Source: Gammaproteobacteria bacterium (GTDB taxonomy: Bacteria > Pseudomonadota > Gammaproteobacteria > Steroidobacterales > JABDKV01). From it: a stretch of DNA of 64,000 bases. Where the stretch lies: NCBI GenBank assembly GCA_013003425.1, contig JABDJB010000056.1, positions 62,001 to 126,000 of the forward strand, in the 5' to 3' direction. The position numbers and the translations under genes are program-made. The notes below the pieces were generated by a model. The model was not told the origin of the DNA and made no database searches. It saw only the letters and a program-made list of their open reading frames with translations. Each line of letters begins with the position of its first letter. The stretch's first letter is position 1. Shown here piece after piece: positions 34,255 to 43,384 of this stretch.

Positions 34255-36171
34255 ATGCGACTGATGCATTGCCTGTTGTGTTCCGTTGTATTTCTGGCTG
34301 CCTGTGTGAAGCCTGCGCCCGATAGCGAACAACCAGAGCCGCAAAAGCCGGAAGCAGCACAGGCCCTTGAGTTACCACCGGGGTACGACCATCACTCATT
34401 TGCAAACCCGAATGAGGCGCACCTGACGCATGTGTCGCTCGACCTCACGGCCGATTTTGCACAGCAAATCCTGAAGGGAACGGCGACCCTGACGGTGCAG
34501 CGCGTTGCGCCGGCAGCGGCGATGGTTGTGCTGGATACACGGGCGCTCGATATCCAGGATGTCCAGGTGCGGCAGACGGATGGCTCATGGCGCCAGACCT
34601 GGTATGAGCTGTCGCCGGCCGATCCAAACCTGGGTGCTGCGCTGCGCGTCGAGCTTCCGGGAGAGGGCGACCAGTTCGTTGTGCGCGTGCGTTATCGCAC
34701 ATCGCCCGCAGCTTCCGGTCTGCAGTGGCTGACACCGGTGCAGACGGCTGGCAAACGGCACCCGTTTCTTTTTACCCAGTCGCAGGCAATACACGCGCGT
34801 AGCTGGATACCCTTGCAGGACACGCCCGCGGTACGGGTCACCTACGATGCTGTGGTGCGTACCCCACCGGAGCTGCTGGCGGTAATGAGTGCCTCGAACG
34901 AGCTGAACACACCGCGTGATGGCGTGTACGAGTTTTCGATGCCGCAGCCAATCCCGTCGTATCTCATTGCCCTGGGTATAGGCGACCTGGTCTTCGAGCC
35001 CATGGGGCAGCGCACGGGCGTTTATGCCGAGCCATCGCTGGTTGCGGCCGCCGCCAACGAGTTTGCTGAAACCGAGCAGATGCTGATAGCAACGGAGCAG
35101 ATGTACGGCCCGTATCGCTGGGGCCGGTATGATCTGCTGATTTTGCCGCCGAGTTTTCCGTTCGGCGGTATGGAAAACCCGCGGCTGTCGTTTATCACGC
35201 CGACCGTCATCGCTGGTGATCGCAGCCTGGTGTCACTCATCGCCCACGAGCTGGCTCATTCATGGTCAGGGAACCTGGTCACTAACGCAGCATGGCGCGA
35301 CCTGTGGCTGAACGAGGGTTTCACCAGCTATCTCGAGGCGCGGATCATGGAGGAGATCTATGGCGAGCGCCGGGCCAGCATGGAAAATGTGCTGGGTTAC
35401 CAGAAGGTGATGCAACAGATTGAAGAGCTCCCGGATAGTGCAGAGATCCTGGCCATCGACCTGCGCGGTAAAGACCCGGATGACGTGTTTTCCAATATCC
35501 CCTACACCAAGGGCCAGCTGTTCCTGACAACGCTGGAGCACGCATACGGGCGGGATCGCTTCGACGCATTCCTGCAGCAGTATTTTGACGCGTTTGCGTT
35601 TCGCAGCATCACCACCGAGGTGTTCCTGGAATACCTCGAGAAAAACCTGCTGGACGCATATCCCGGCGTGATGGATATGGAGGCCATCCGGACATGGGTT
35701 TATAAGCCCGGCATGCCGTCAAACGTCGTCGTGCCGGAATCAGATGCGTTCGAACGGGTTGCGGCTCAGAGCGCGGACTGGCTGGCTGGCGAGGTGAAGG
35801 CCAGCGATATCCGCACCGGGCAATGGACCGTGCATGAGTGGCTTTATTTCCTGAACAATCTTCCCGCCAGGCTGGGCAGCGATCAGCTCAACGAGCTGGA
35901 TACCGCTTTCACACTGACGCAGTCGGCAAATAACGAGATTGCCCACAGCTGGCTGCTGATTGCTGTGCGTAACGATTATGAGCCTGCTTACGAACGGTTG
36001 GAGAAATACCTGGTTTCGATCGGCCGGCGCAAACTTATTACGCCGCTGTACGAAGAGCTGGTGAAAAGCGACAAGGGCGCGGCTTTTGCGCGTCGCGTCT
36101 ACGCTGTTGCGCGTCCCGGCTATCACCCGCTCGCGGTGCGTACCGTCGACGGCATACTTGCCGGTGACTAA
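34255..36171 (+). CDS. M1 family metallopeptidase, leukotriene-A4-hydrolase-like lipoprotein
   Basis: A 638-residue zinc peptidase. The signal ends in lipobox LAAC (Cys17). The enzyme has the N-terminal beta saddle, PFGGMENPRLSF (GGMEN exopeptidase motif), HELAHSWSGNLVT (His331, Glu332, His335) and LWLNEGFTSYLE with the third zinc ligand. The short C-terminal helical domain and length are those of LTA4H-like aminopeptidases rather than PepN. It probably removes N-terminal residues from peptides in the periplasm. Its stop codon shares bases with that of the convergent HDAC-family gene (36168-36171). Confidence 0.9.
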   Translation: MRLMHCLLCSVVFLAACVKPAPDSEQPEPQKPEAAQALELPPGYDHHSFANPNEAHLTHVSLDLTADFAQQILKGTATLTVQRVAPAAAMVVLDTRALDIQDVQVRQTDGSWRQTWYELSPADPNLGAALRVELPGEGDQFVVRVRYRTSPAASGLQWLTPVQTAGKRHPFLFTQSQAIHARSWIPLQDTPAVRVTYDAVVRTPPELLAVMSASNELNTPRDGVYEFSMPQPIPSYLIALGIGDLVFEPMGQRTGVYAEPSLVAAAANEFAETEQMLIATEQMYGPYRWGRYDLLILPPSFPFGGMENPRLSFITPTVIAGDRSLVSLIAHELAHSWSGNLVTNAAWRDLWLNEGFTSYLEARIMEEIYGERRASMENVLGYQKVMQQIEELPDSAEILAIDLRGKDPDDVFSNIPYTKGQLFLTTLEHAYGRDRFDAFLQQYFDAFAFRSITTEVFLEYLEKNLLDAYPGVMDMEAIRTWVYKPGMPSNVVVPESDAFERVAAQSADWLAGEVKASDIRTGQWTVHEWLYFLNNLPARLGSDQLNELDTAFTLTQSANNEIAHSWLLIAVRNDYEPAYERLEKYLVSIGRRKLITPLYEELVKSDKGAAFARRVYAVARPGYHPLAVRTVDGILAGD

Positions 36172-37100
36172 GCCTGGCCTGCGGCAAGCAGCTCGCTGAC
36201 ATGGCGTGACACGCAGCGCCCCAGTGCGGCGGTGTCATAACCGCCCTCCAGCGTCGAAACCATGCGGCCGTTGCAAAGTTCACCGGCCAGCGCCGCGAGC
36301 TGGCGCGTAACCCAGCTAAAGTCGTCATCGTCCAGCAGCAAGCCGCCAAGAGGGTCGTCGCGATGCGCGTCGAACCCTGCTGAGACAAAAATCATCTGTG
36401 GCTGCTGCCGCCGTAGTGCCGGCAGCCAGTCGCGTTCGATGGCGGTGCGAAACTCGCTGCTGCCCGAGCCTGTCGGCAGTGGCGAATAGACGACATTGTC
36501 GCCGGGATTGCTGATATCGGTGTAGGGATAAAAAGGATGCTGGAAACTGGAGCAGAACAGTACCCGCGACTCATCGCGAAAAATGTCTTCGGTACCGTTG
36601 CCGTGATGCACGTCGAAATCGACTATGGCAACGCGATCCAGCTGATGCCGCTGCAGGGCGTATGCTGCGCCGGCAGCCACATTGCCAAACAGGCAAAAGC
36701 CCATGGCGCGACCGTATTCCGCATGATGCCCCGGTGGTCGGGCGCAGCAAAAAGCGTTATCGAGTCTGCCGCTTAGTACGCGTTCGGTTGCGTCGATTAC
36801 GGCGCCAGCTGCCAGCAGCGCACTCTGCAATGAATGCGGGTTCATTGCGGTATCGCCGTCGAGATGCACCAGGCCGCTGGATGGCGCCGTCGAAAAAATC
36901 TTCTCCACATAGGCCGGGTCGTGTATTGCGACCAGGTCTTCGCGTTGTGCAACCGGCGGCTCGAGCAGCAGGACCTGCTCCAGCAGCTTGTCAGTCTCCA
37001 GTTGTTTTTCGATTGCCTGCAGCCGTGACGGGCTTTCCGGGTGTCCTGGTCCGGCATCATGGAGCAGACATAACTTGTGTCGATACAGTGCAGTGGTCAC
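36168..37100 (-). CDS. histone deacetylase family amidohydrolase
   Basis: A 310-residue zinc amidohydrolase of the class II histone-deacetylase/acetylpolyamine group. Motifs are CARPPGHHAEYGRAMGFCLFG with the charge-relay His pair, DFDVHHGNGTED with zinc ligands Asp and His, SAGFDAHRDDPLGG with the third ligand Asp, and LEGGYD with the catalytic Tyr region. In bacteria such enzymes deacetylate small molecules such as acetylpolyamines or acetylated proteins; the substrate here is unknown. It is convergent with, and overlaps by 4 bp, the M1 peptidase gene. Confidence 0.9.
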   Translation of the reverse strand: MTTALYRHKLCLLHDAGPGHPESPSRLQAIEKQLETDKLLEQVLLLEPPVAQREDLVAIHDPAYVEKIFSTAPSSGLVHLDGDTAMNPHSLQSALLAAGAVIDATERVLSGRLDNAFCCARPPGHHAEYGRAMGFCLFGNVAAGAAYALQRHQLDRVAIVDFDVHHGNGTEDIFRDESRVLFCSSFQHPFYPYTDISNPGDNVVYSPLPTGSGSSEFRTAIERDWLPALRRQQPQMIFVSAGFDAHRDDPLGGLLLDDDDFSWVTRQLAALAGELCNGRMVSTLEGGYDTAALGRCVSRHVSELLAAGQA

Positions 37101-37117
37101 ATTTTTTTTCCGCCAGG

Positions 37118-37135
37118 TGTGAACGGTGTCTCACA
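37118..37135. promoter_or_regulatory. TGTGA-N8-TCACA palindrome
   Basis: TGTGAACGGTGTCTCACA has the CRP half-sites but with an 8-bp, not 6-bp, spacer. It lies between the HDAC-family start (37100) and a small gene (37219). CRP rarely tolerates this spacing, so another dimeric regulator is as likely. Confidence 0.3.
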
Positions 37136-37218
37136 AGACTTAAAGCAGGTATTGCGGCCGCCGGTTTTTGCGGCCTTGTTCACAGTACGTTCAGGGGCAC
37201 TCTAATAATTTGTGCCAT

Positions 37219-37416
37219 ATGGAGGAAAAGTATTACACACATTTCCTTGTTGTGGACGGTAGCCAGGACGGTTACAGCGAGTTCAGCGGCATCGTCGAAG
37301 TGATGCGTTATTCCGAGTCGGAATTCGAAGATGCTGACGTGCGCAATATGCTGGCCGATAACCTGGAGGTTGAAGCTGATGATCTCACCGTTCTGCAATG
37401 GTCACGCGTGCACTGA
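37219..37416 (+). CDS. small acidic protein of unknown function
   Basis: A 65-residue, strongly acidic protein (MEEKYYTHFLVVDG, then SESEFEDADVRNML and LEVEADDLTVLQW). It looks like a small alpha-beta fold. There is no recognised domain or signal. The start ATG at 37219 has no clear Shine-Dalgarno sequence. A longer in-frame start exists at 37168 but its extra residues look non-coding. It precedes the CRP gene by 79 bp on the same strand and could share its message. Confidence 0.55.
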   Translation: MEEKYYTHFLVVDGSQDGYSEFSGIVEVMRYSESEFEDADVRNMLADNLEVEADDLTVLQWSRVH

Positions 37417-37495
37417 ACCACCGCACCCGGTGGCCGGTCATTCCGAACCGCTATATGAAGTGCTCAGCTTGGGTGTGTGCGCCCATGGAGCCTAG

Positions 37496-38155
37496 ATGAA
37501 AAGCCCACCGACCGGCAGGCTGGACGGCGGTACCCTGTCGCAGTTTCTCGCCCACTGTCGCACCCGTGAGGTGTCGGCAAAAACCATGATCATCAAGGTC
37601 AATGACCTGCCGGACCGGTTGTTCTACCTGCTCGAAGGCTCGGTGGAAGTGATTATTGAAGACGAACGTGGCCGCGACATGGTGCTTGCCTATCTCAACA
37701 GCGGCCACTTTTTTGGCGAGATGGGTTTTTTCAACGAACAACAATCATCGCGTAGCGCCTGGGTTCGTGCACGCACAGATTGCGTTATCGGTGAACTGGG
37801 CTACAGCCGCTTCAAGGCGCTGGCGCATAGCAATCCTGACCTGGTGGTGGAAATTGCTACTCAGATGGCGATCCGGTTACAACGCACCGACGCCAAACTC
37901 GGCGACCTGGCTTTTCTTGACGTGACCGGGCGGGTCGCACATGTCCTGCTGCGACTATGCGAAGAGCCGGATGCTGAAGTTGTCGATGAGGGTCGTCGGG
38001 TGCGGGTGACGCGGCCGCAGCTTGCCCGCCTGACCGGCTGCTCGCGCGAGATGGTCTGCCGGGTGTTGAAAAATCTGCAATCCGACGGGCTGATCTGCGA
38101 TCAAAAGGGCGGTATCGTCGTGCGCAACAAGTCGTACGCCACCGATCCGGCCTGA
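37496..38155 (+). CDS. crp: cAMP receptor protein (CRP/Vfr type)
   Basis: A 219-residue regulator closely similar to CRP/Vfr. The cyclic-nucleotide pocket keeps Gly74, Glu75 (HFFGEMGFF) and Arg86, Ser87 (SSRSAWVRA), and Thr131, while the neighbour that is Ser128 in E. coli is Asp132. The hinge DLAFLDVTGRVAHVLLRL is nearly identical to CRP. The recognition helix GCSREMVCRVLKNL retains Arg184, Glu185 and Arg189, which read TGTGA. GGAG precedes the start. It is not the Xanthomonas Clp type, which has replaced the Arg-Ser pair. Matching DNA sites occur in several intergenic regions of this window. Confidence 0.92.
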   Translation: MKSPPTGRLDGGTLSQFLAHCRTREVSAKTMIIKVNDLPDRLFYLLEGSVEVIIEDERGRDMVLAYLNSGHFFGEMGFFNEQQSSRSAWVRARTDCVIGELGYSRFKALAHSNPDLVVEIATQMAIRLQRTDAKLGDLAFLDVTGRVAHVLLRLCEEPDAEVVDEGRRVRVTRPQLARLTGCSREMVCRVLKNLQSDGLICDQKGGIVVRNKSYATDPA

Positions 38156-38215
38156 CGCCTGACGGCTTTGCCGCGACAGGTTTTTTCATCTGACGGCGGC
38201 TGCCGGGCACCAGTC

Positions 38216-38234
38216 AACGCTGCGCTGCAGCGTT
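38216..38234. other. hairpin AACGCTGC-GCT-GCAGCGTT after crp
   Basis: Perfect 8-bp stem with a 3-base loop 60 bp after the crp stop codon. No T run follows on either strand, so it is not a standard terminator; it could be a transcript-stabilising hairpin or an operator. Confidence 0.35.
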
Positions 38235-38290
38235 GCACCGCGATCAAGTACTCCTGCCAGTTTGATGGCGCGATTGCGCGCCCTGAGCTA

Positions 38291-38318
38291 TTGACTGCGC
38301 CCGCAACGCCGCTGTAAG
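38291..38318 (+). promoter_or_regulatory. candidate sigma-70 promoter of gltA
   Basis: TTGACT (38291-38296) and TGTAAG (38313-38318) with a 16-bp spacer, about 110 bp before the citrate synthase start. The -35 matches at five of six positions and the -10 at four. Confidence 0.4.
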
Positions 38319-38429
38319 TCTGTGTAAGCTGATCGTCAGGTCGATAAATTTCCTCATTGCAGGCTGCTTGTTTATTATTACCGCCCCACGCGATGGCAGG
38401 GCAGCCGCGCGTCCTGACGAAGGTACGAA

Positions 38430-39719
38430 ATGGCAAACAAGACAATTACCCTGACAGACAACACCACCGGCAAATCAGTGGAATTGCCGCTGCTCGATGG
38501 CACCTGCGGGTCTCCCGTGCTCGACGTGCGGTCGATCCAGAAGGAGCTCGGCTGTTTTACCTTCGATCCGGGGTTCAAGGCCACCGCCAGCTGCCGCAGC
38601 GAAATCACTTATCTTGATGGCGCCAAGGGCGAACTGCTTTATCGCGGCTACCCGATCGAGCAGCTGGCCGAGCAATGCAGTTTTCTCGAAGTGTGTTACC
38701 TGCTGCTGCATGGTGATTTGCCGGGTCGCGACGAACGCGACACGTTTGTCGACAAGATCCGTTCGCATACCATGATTAATGAAGGGCTGCGCAGTTTCCT
38801 CAGCGGCTTCCGCTATGATGCCCATCCGATGGCGATTCTCACCAGCGTCGTGGGTTCGCTGTCAGCGTTTTATCATGACTCGCTCAATATTCACGATCCG
38901 GAGCAGCGGCTGACTACGGCGCATCGCCTGATTGCAAAAATGCCGACCATAGCGGCGGCAGCCTACAAGCACTCCAAGTCCGAGCCTGTGCTCTATCCAC
39001 GCAACGAACTGAGCTACACCGGAAATTTCCTGTGGATGATGTGGGGCAAGCCGACCGAGCAGTACGAACCCGATCCGGTAGCGGAAAGAGCGCTGGATGT
39101 GCTGTTCCTGCTGCATGCCGACCACGAGCAGAATGCGTCGACCTCGACGGTGCGCCTCGCCGGGTCATCGCAGACAAATCCGTTTGGTGCGATCGCCGCC
39201 GGAACCGCCAGCCTGTGGGGGCCGGCGCATGGCGGTGCGAACGAGGCGGTGCTGCGGATGCTCGACGAAATTGGCAGCGTCGCGAACATCGAGAAGTTCA
39301 TCGCCCGGGCCAAGGACAAGGACGACCCGTTTCGCCTGATGGGCTTTGGTCACCGCGTCTACAAGAATTTTGATCCGCGTGCCCGCATCATCAAGAAGAT
39401 GGCCGACCAGGTGCTGGAGAAGTACGGTGACGATCCACGTATGGAACTGGCCATGCGGCTCGAGGAGATCGCGCTCAAGGACGATTACTTCGTCGAACGC
39501 AAGCTCTATCCCAACGTCGATTTCTATTCCGGCATCATCTACCAGGCACTTGGCTTCCCTTACGAGATGTTTACCGTCATGTTCGCCATCGGCCGGACGG
39601 TAGGCTGGATCTCGCACTGGATGGAAATGGTGTCGGATCCGCGCATGGTCATTGGCCGGCCGCGTCAGCTGTACTGTGGCGCCGCCCAGCGGGATGTACC
39701 ACCGCTCGATTCGCGCTAG
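38430..39719 (+). CDS. gltA: citrate synthase (type II, GltA)
   Basis: A 429-residue citrate synthase that condenses acetyl-CoA and oxaloacetate in the TCA cycle. Features are the N-terminal extension typical of NADH-regulated Gram-negative enzymes, [17 protein letters not shown] (catalytic His), [16 protein letters not shown] (second catalytic His and Arg) and the C-terminal [10 protein letters not shown]. Length fits the 420-430 residue Gram-negative type. GAAGG precedes the ATG. The stop codon shares four bases with the convergent hydantoinase gene. It complements KorCAB in central metabolism. Confidence 0.95.
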   Translation: MANKTITLTDNTTGKSVELPLLDGTCGSPVLDVRSIQKELGCFTFDPGFKATASCRSEITYLDGAKGELLYRGYPIEQLAEQCSFLEVCYLLLHGDLPGRDERDTFVDKIRSHTMINEGLRSFLSGFRYDAHPMAILTSVVGSLSAFYHDSLNIHDPEQRLTTAHRLIAKMPTIAAAAYKHSKSEPVLYPRNELSYTGNFLWMMWGKPTEQYEPDPVAERALDVLFLLHADHEQNASTSTVRLAGSSQTNPFGAIAAGTASLWGPAHGGANEAVLRMLDEIGSVANIEKFIARAKDKDDPFRLMGFGHRVYKNFDPRARIIKKMADQVLEKYGDDPRMELAMRLEEIALKDDYFVERKLYPNVDFYSGIIYQALGFPYEMFTVMFAIGRTVGWISHWMEMVSDPRMVIGRPRQLYCGAAQRDVPPLDSR

Positions 39720-42700
39720 GGCCTGCCATAGCCGCCGCCACCCGGCGTCTCGATAATTATTGCATCGCCGGCGCTGACCGCCGCAGTGGCAGTCGACCCC
39801 AGTTCCTCAACGGTGCCGTCACTGCGCCGGATGCAATTGCGGCCGGTTGCGGCCTGGCCGCCACCGGCCAGCCCGAAGGGTGCGACGCGGCGATGATTGG
39901 AGAGGATCGACAGACTCATTGGTTCGCGCGCTTCGATAACACGGCGCACACCGTCGCCACCGCGCCAGCGCCCGGCGCCACCCGAATCCGGCCGTAACGC
40001 AAACTCGCGCACCACGACCGGGTAGCGCCACTCAAGTATTTCCGGGTCGGTCAGGCGTGAATTGGTCATGTGGCTGTGCACCGCAGCGGTACCGGCAAAA
40101 CCAGGGCCCGCACCGGTTCCGCCGCAAATAGTTTCGTAGTACTGGTAACGCTCGTTGCCAAACGTCAGGTTGTTCATTGTGCCCTGGGCAGCGGCCATGA
40201 CCCCGAGCGCGCCGTACAGCGCATCGACGATGCACTGTGAGGTTTCCACATTGCCGGCAACCACCGCGGCCGGGTAGGCCGGATCGAGCAGACTGCCCTG
40301 CGGTACCAGCAGCCTGATGTGACGCATGCAACCGGCGTTCATCGGTATCGGGTCGTCGACCAGCGTACGAAACACGTACAGCACGGCAGCGCGGCACACC
40401 GGCAGCGGGGCATTGAAATTGCTGTCGCTCTGTGGCGACGTGCCGTCAAAATCGATTTCGGCGGTTCCCGAGTCACGATCGACGCGGATCGCAACTTGTA
40501 TATGCAGGCCGTTATCCAGCTCGTAGCGGAAGCTGCCGTTGCGCAGTTTGCTGATGACCCGTCGCACCGACGCGGCCGCGTTGTCCTGCACGTGCTGCAT
40601 GTAGGCACGCACCGTAGCCAGGCCATGGTGCCCGATGGCGGCGCGCAGCTCGCTGACGCCACGCTCATTGGCCGCAACCTGGGCCTTGAGATCGGCAACG
40701 TTCTGGTCCGGATCGCGTGCCGTCCAGCGGCCGGAACCCAGCAGCTCGCGCACGGCGGCCTCGCGGAATCTGCCGTCGCGTACCAGCAGGAAATTGTCGA
40801 TGAGTATGCCTTCCTGGTCGACATGCGTGCTGTCAGGCGGCATCGAACCCGGTGTAATGCCGCCGATATCGGCATGGTGGCCACGCGATGCGACGAAGAA
40901 CAGGCGTTCGCCGGCAGAGGAGAATACCGGGGTAACGACGGTGATATCCGGCAGGTGGGTACCACCGTTGTAGGGCGCATTGAGCGCGTATACATCGCCG
41001 GCGCGGATCTGCTTTCCGTTGGCGGCAATGACGGCACGCACGCTTTCGCCCATCGAACCCAGGTGCACCGGCATGTGCGGTGCATTGGCCACCAGGCTGC
41101 CGCTGGTATCAAATACCGCACAGGAAAAATCCAGGCGTTCCTTGATATTTACCGACTTGGCAGTGCGCGCCAGCACCGCACCCATTTGTTCAGCGATATG
41201 CATGAACAGGTGATTGAAAATTTCGAGCAGCACGGGGTCGGCATCGGTTCCGGCCGCGTGTGCCGGTGGCCGTGCGGCTGTCCGCTGCAACAGCAGTGAG
41301 CCTTCGGGCAGGACGTCGGCTTGCCAGCCGGGCTCTACCAGGGTTGTCGCGTTGTCCTCGACGATAACCGCCGGCCCGCTGATTTGCTGTTTCGCCGCAA
41401 GCTGGTCTCTGCGAAAAAATGGCGTCTGCTTTTGTTCACCGGCAAATACGACCGGGTGAAATGCAGCGGGCCGCGCCGGTTGGGTTCCTGTTGCGGTCAG
41501 CTGTGCGACAGGCTGCGCGGTGCGCCCGACGATTCCGACCTCCACGCTGTCTATAACTGCCGCTGTTGAAGGCAGTGTGAAGCCGAACAGCTGCTGGTGT
41601 GCCACGCTGAACTGCTGCTCTACGGCGGAGCACTCGCCGGCAGGGACCGGTAACGCAGTATCGGCGCCGCGGTAACGTACCAGCAGGGTCACTGTTGTTG
41701 ACTGGTGCTCGACAGCCACTTGCTGGTCGTGCATTTCCGCCGCCAGTTCACCGGCCATTGCGGCAACCTGTGACGCCAGTCCGGCGAGGCCCGTTTCGGT
41801 TAATTCGATACCGACGGTCTGCTGGCGCGAACCACGCAGGTCGGCCAGACCCATGCCGTAAGCAGACATCAGCCCGGCGAGCGGATGTACCAGGATGCGC
41901 GTTGCCCCTATTGCATCGGCGACCTGGCAGGCATGCTGGCCGCCGGCACCACCAAAACAGCCAAGCGTGAAGTCGCGCGTGTCGTGGCCACGCCGGGTCG
42001 ATATCCGGCGAATCGCGTTTGCCATCGTTTGTACTGCGATGCGCACGAAGCCGGATGCAACAGTGGCGGCGTCAACCGGCGTGCTGCCTGCCGCGGTGAT
42101 CTGCTTTGCCAGCTGTCCGAACCGCTCCTGTACCACGGTCACGTCGAGGGGTTCATCGCCGTCAGCGCCGAATACGGCCGGAAAGTATTCCGGGCGCAGC
42201 CTGCCGAGCATGACGTTGGCATCTGTCAGGGTCAGCGGGCCGTCGTTGCGATAACAGGCCGGGCCGGGATCGGCGCCGGCGGAGGCCGGACCGACCTGCA
42301 TGCGTCCATCGGCGTACCGCAGCACCGAGCCACCACCGGCAGCAACGGTATGAATTTGCATCATCGGTGCGCGCAGGCGTACCCCGGCGACGTGGGTCTC
42401 ATAGCTGCGTTCGTAGTGACCGTCGTACAGCGATACGTCAGTCGAGGTGCCACCCATATCGAAGCCGATTACCCGCGACTCTCCCAGCCGCGCCGCGGTT
42501 TGCGCCATGCCGACCACGCCCGCGGCCGGACCGGACAGAATCGCATCCTTGCCGCGGAAACGGCCGGCATCGGTCAGGCCGCCGCTGCTCTGCATGAACA
42601 TCAGCCGGGCTGCAGCATCAGTCTCGATACCGAGCCGCGATGTAATTCCGTTAACGTAGTTGCGGATCAACGGTGACAGGTAGGCGTCGACCACGGTGGT

Positions 42701-43327
42701 ATCGCCACGACCGACCAGCTTGATCAGTGCCCCGACCTCGTGCGAGACCGACACCTGGCTGAAACCACAGGCGCGGGCGATTTCAGCTGCCTCGACCTCG
42801 TGCTGCGGATAACGCCAGGCATGCATGAACACTATGGCAGCCGCATCGATGCCGCTGGCCCGGACCGCGCGCAGCTTTGACTCGAGCGCAGCATGATCGA
42901 GTTCAGCGAGCACCGTGCCATCTGCAGCGATGCGTTCGGACGCTTCTATAACTTCGCTGTGCAGCAGATCGGGCAGGACCACCTGGCGGGCAAAAATATC
43001 CGGGCGATTCTGGTAGCCAATACGCAATGCATCGCCAAAGCCATGTGTGGTAACCAGCACGGTTTTCGCACCCTCGCGTTCGAGCAGGGCATTGGTGGCG
43101 ATGGTGGTGCCCATTTTCACCGCTGCCAGCCGCTCAGCCGGCAGCGTGGTCTCGTCTTCGGGAAGGCCAAGTATCTGGCAAATTCCGGCCACCGCGGCAT
43201 CCTTGTAGCGGCGCGGATTGACCGATAGCAGTTTGCGGGTGGTGAGCGCACCGTCGGGGCTGCAGGCGATGACATCGGTAAATGTACCGCCGCGGTCGAT
43301 CCAGAATTGCCAGCGGCCGTCACTCAT
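39716..43327 (-). CDS. 5-oxoprolinase / hydantoinase A+B fusion
   Basis: A 1203-residue fusion. The HyuA (5-oxoprolinase N-terminal) part runs to about residue 700 and has the ATP-binding phosphate loop DRGGTFTD (11-18), [16 protein letters not shown] and [12 protein letters not shown]. The HyuB part (about 700-1203) shows [27 protein letters not shown]-like and [13 protein letters not shown] blocks. ATP-dependent ring opening of 5-oxoproline or a hydantoin is expected; the exact substrate is not certain because fused AB enzymes of this size include both. It is divergent from a solute symporter with 57 bp between starts, suggesting uptake and use of the same compound. Confidence 0.9.
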   Translation of the reverse strand: MSDGRWQFWIDRGGTFTDVIACSPDGALTTRKLLSVNPRRYKDAAVAGICQILGLPEDETTLPAERLAAVKMGTTIATNALLEREGAKTVLVTTHGFGDALRIGYQNRPDIFARQVVLPDLLHSEVIEASERIAADGTVLAELDHAALESKLRAVRASGIDAAAIVFMHAWRYPQHEVEAAEIARACGFSQVSVSHEVGALIKLVGRGDTTVVDAYLSPLIRNYVNGITSRLGIETDAAARLMFMQSSGGLTDAGRFRGKDAILSGPAAGVVGMAQTAARLGESRVIGFDMGGTSTDVSLYDGHYERSYETHVAGVRLRAPMMQIHTVAAGGGSVLRYADGRMQVGPASAGADPGPACYRNDGPLTLTDANVMLGRLRPEYFPAVFGADGDEPLDVTVVQERFGQLAKQITAAGSTPVDAATVASGFVRIAVQTMANAIRRISTRRGHDTRDFTLGCFGGAGGQHACQVADAIGATRILVHPLAGLMSAYGMGLADLRGSRQQTVGIELTETGLAGLASQVAAMAGELAAEMHDQQVAVEHQSTTVTLLVRYRGADTALPVPAGECSAVEQQFSVAHQQLFGFTLPSTAAVIDSVEVGIVGRTAQPVAQLTATGTQPARPAAFHPVVFAGEQKQTPFFRRDQLAAKQQISGPAVIVEDNATTLVEPGWQADVLPEGSLLLQRTAARPPAHAAGTDADPVLLEIFNHLFMHIAEQMGAVLARTAKSVNIKERLDFSCAVFDTSGSLVANAPHMPVHLGSMGESVRAVIAANGKQIRAGDVYALNAPYNGGTHLPDITVVTPVFSSAGERLFFVASRGHHADIGGITPGSMPPDSTHVDQEGILIDNFLLVRDGRFREAAVRELLGSGRWTARDPDQNVADLKAQVAANERGVSELRAAIGHHGLATVRAYMQHVQDNAAASVRRVISKLRNGSFRYELDNGLHIQVAIRVDRDSGTAEIDFDGTSPQSDSNFNAPLPVCRAAVLYVFRTLVDDPIPMNAGCMRHIRLLVPQGSLLDPAYPAAVVAGNVETSQCIVDALYGALGVMAAAQGTMNNLTFGNERYQYYETICGGTGAGPGFAGTAAVHSHMTNSRLTDPEILEWRYPVVVREFALRPDSGGAGRWRGGDGVRRVIEAREPMSLSILSNHRRVAPFGLAGGGQAATGRNCIRRSDGTVEELGSTATAAVSAGDAIIIETPGGGGYGRP

Positions 43328-43384
43328 TGACAGAAAGTAAAGCGCGCATGCGTGTCAATCAAGTGTCTGCTATGGTCTGCGGCG

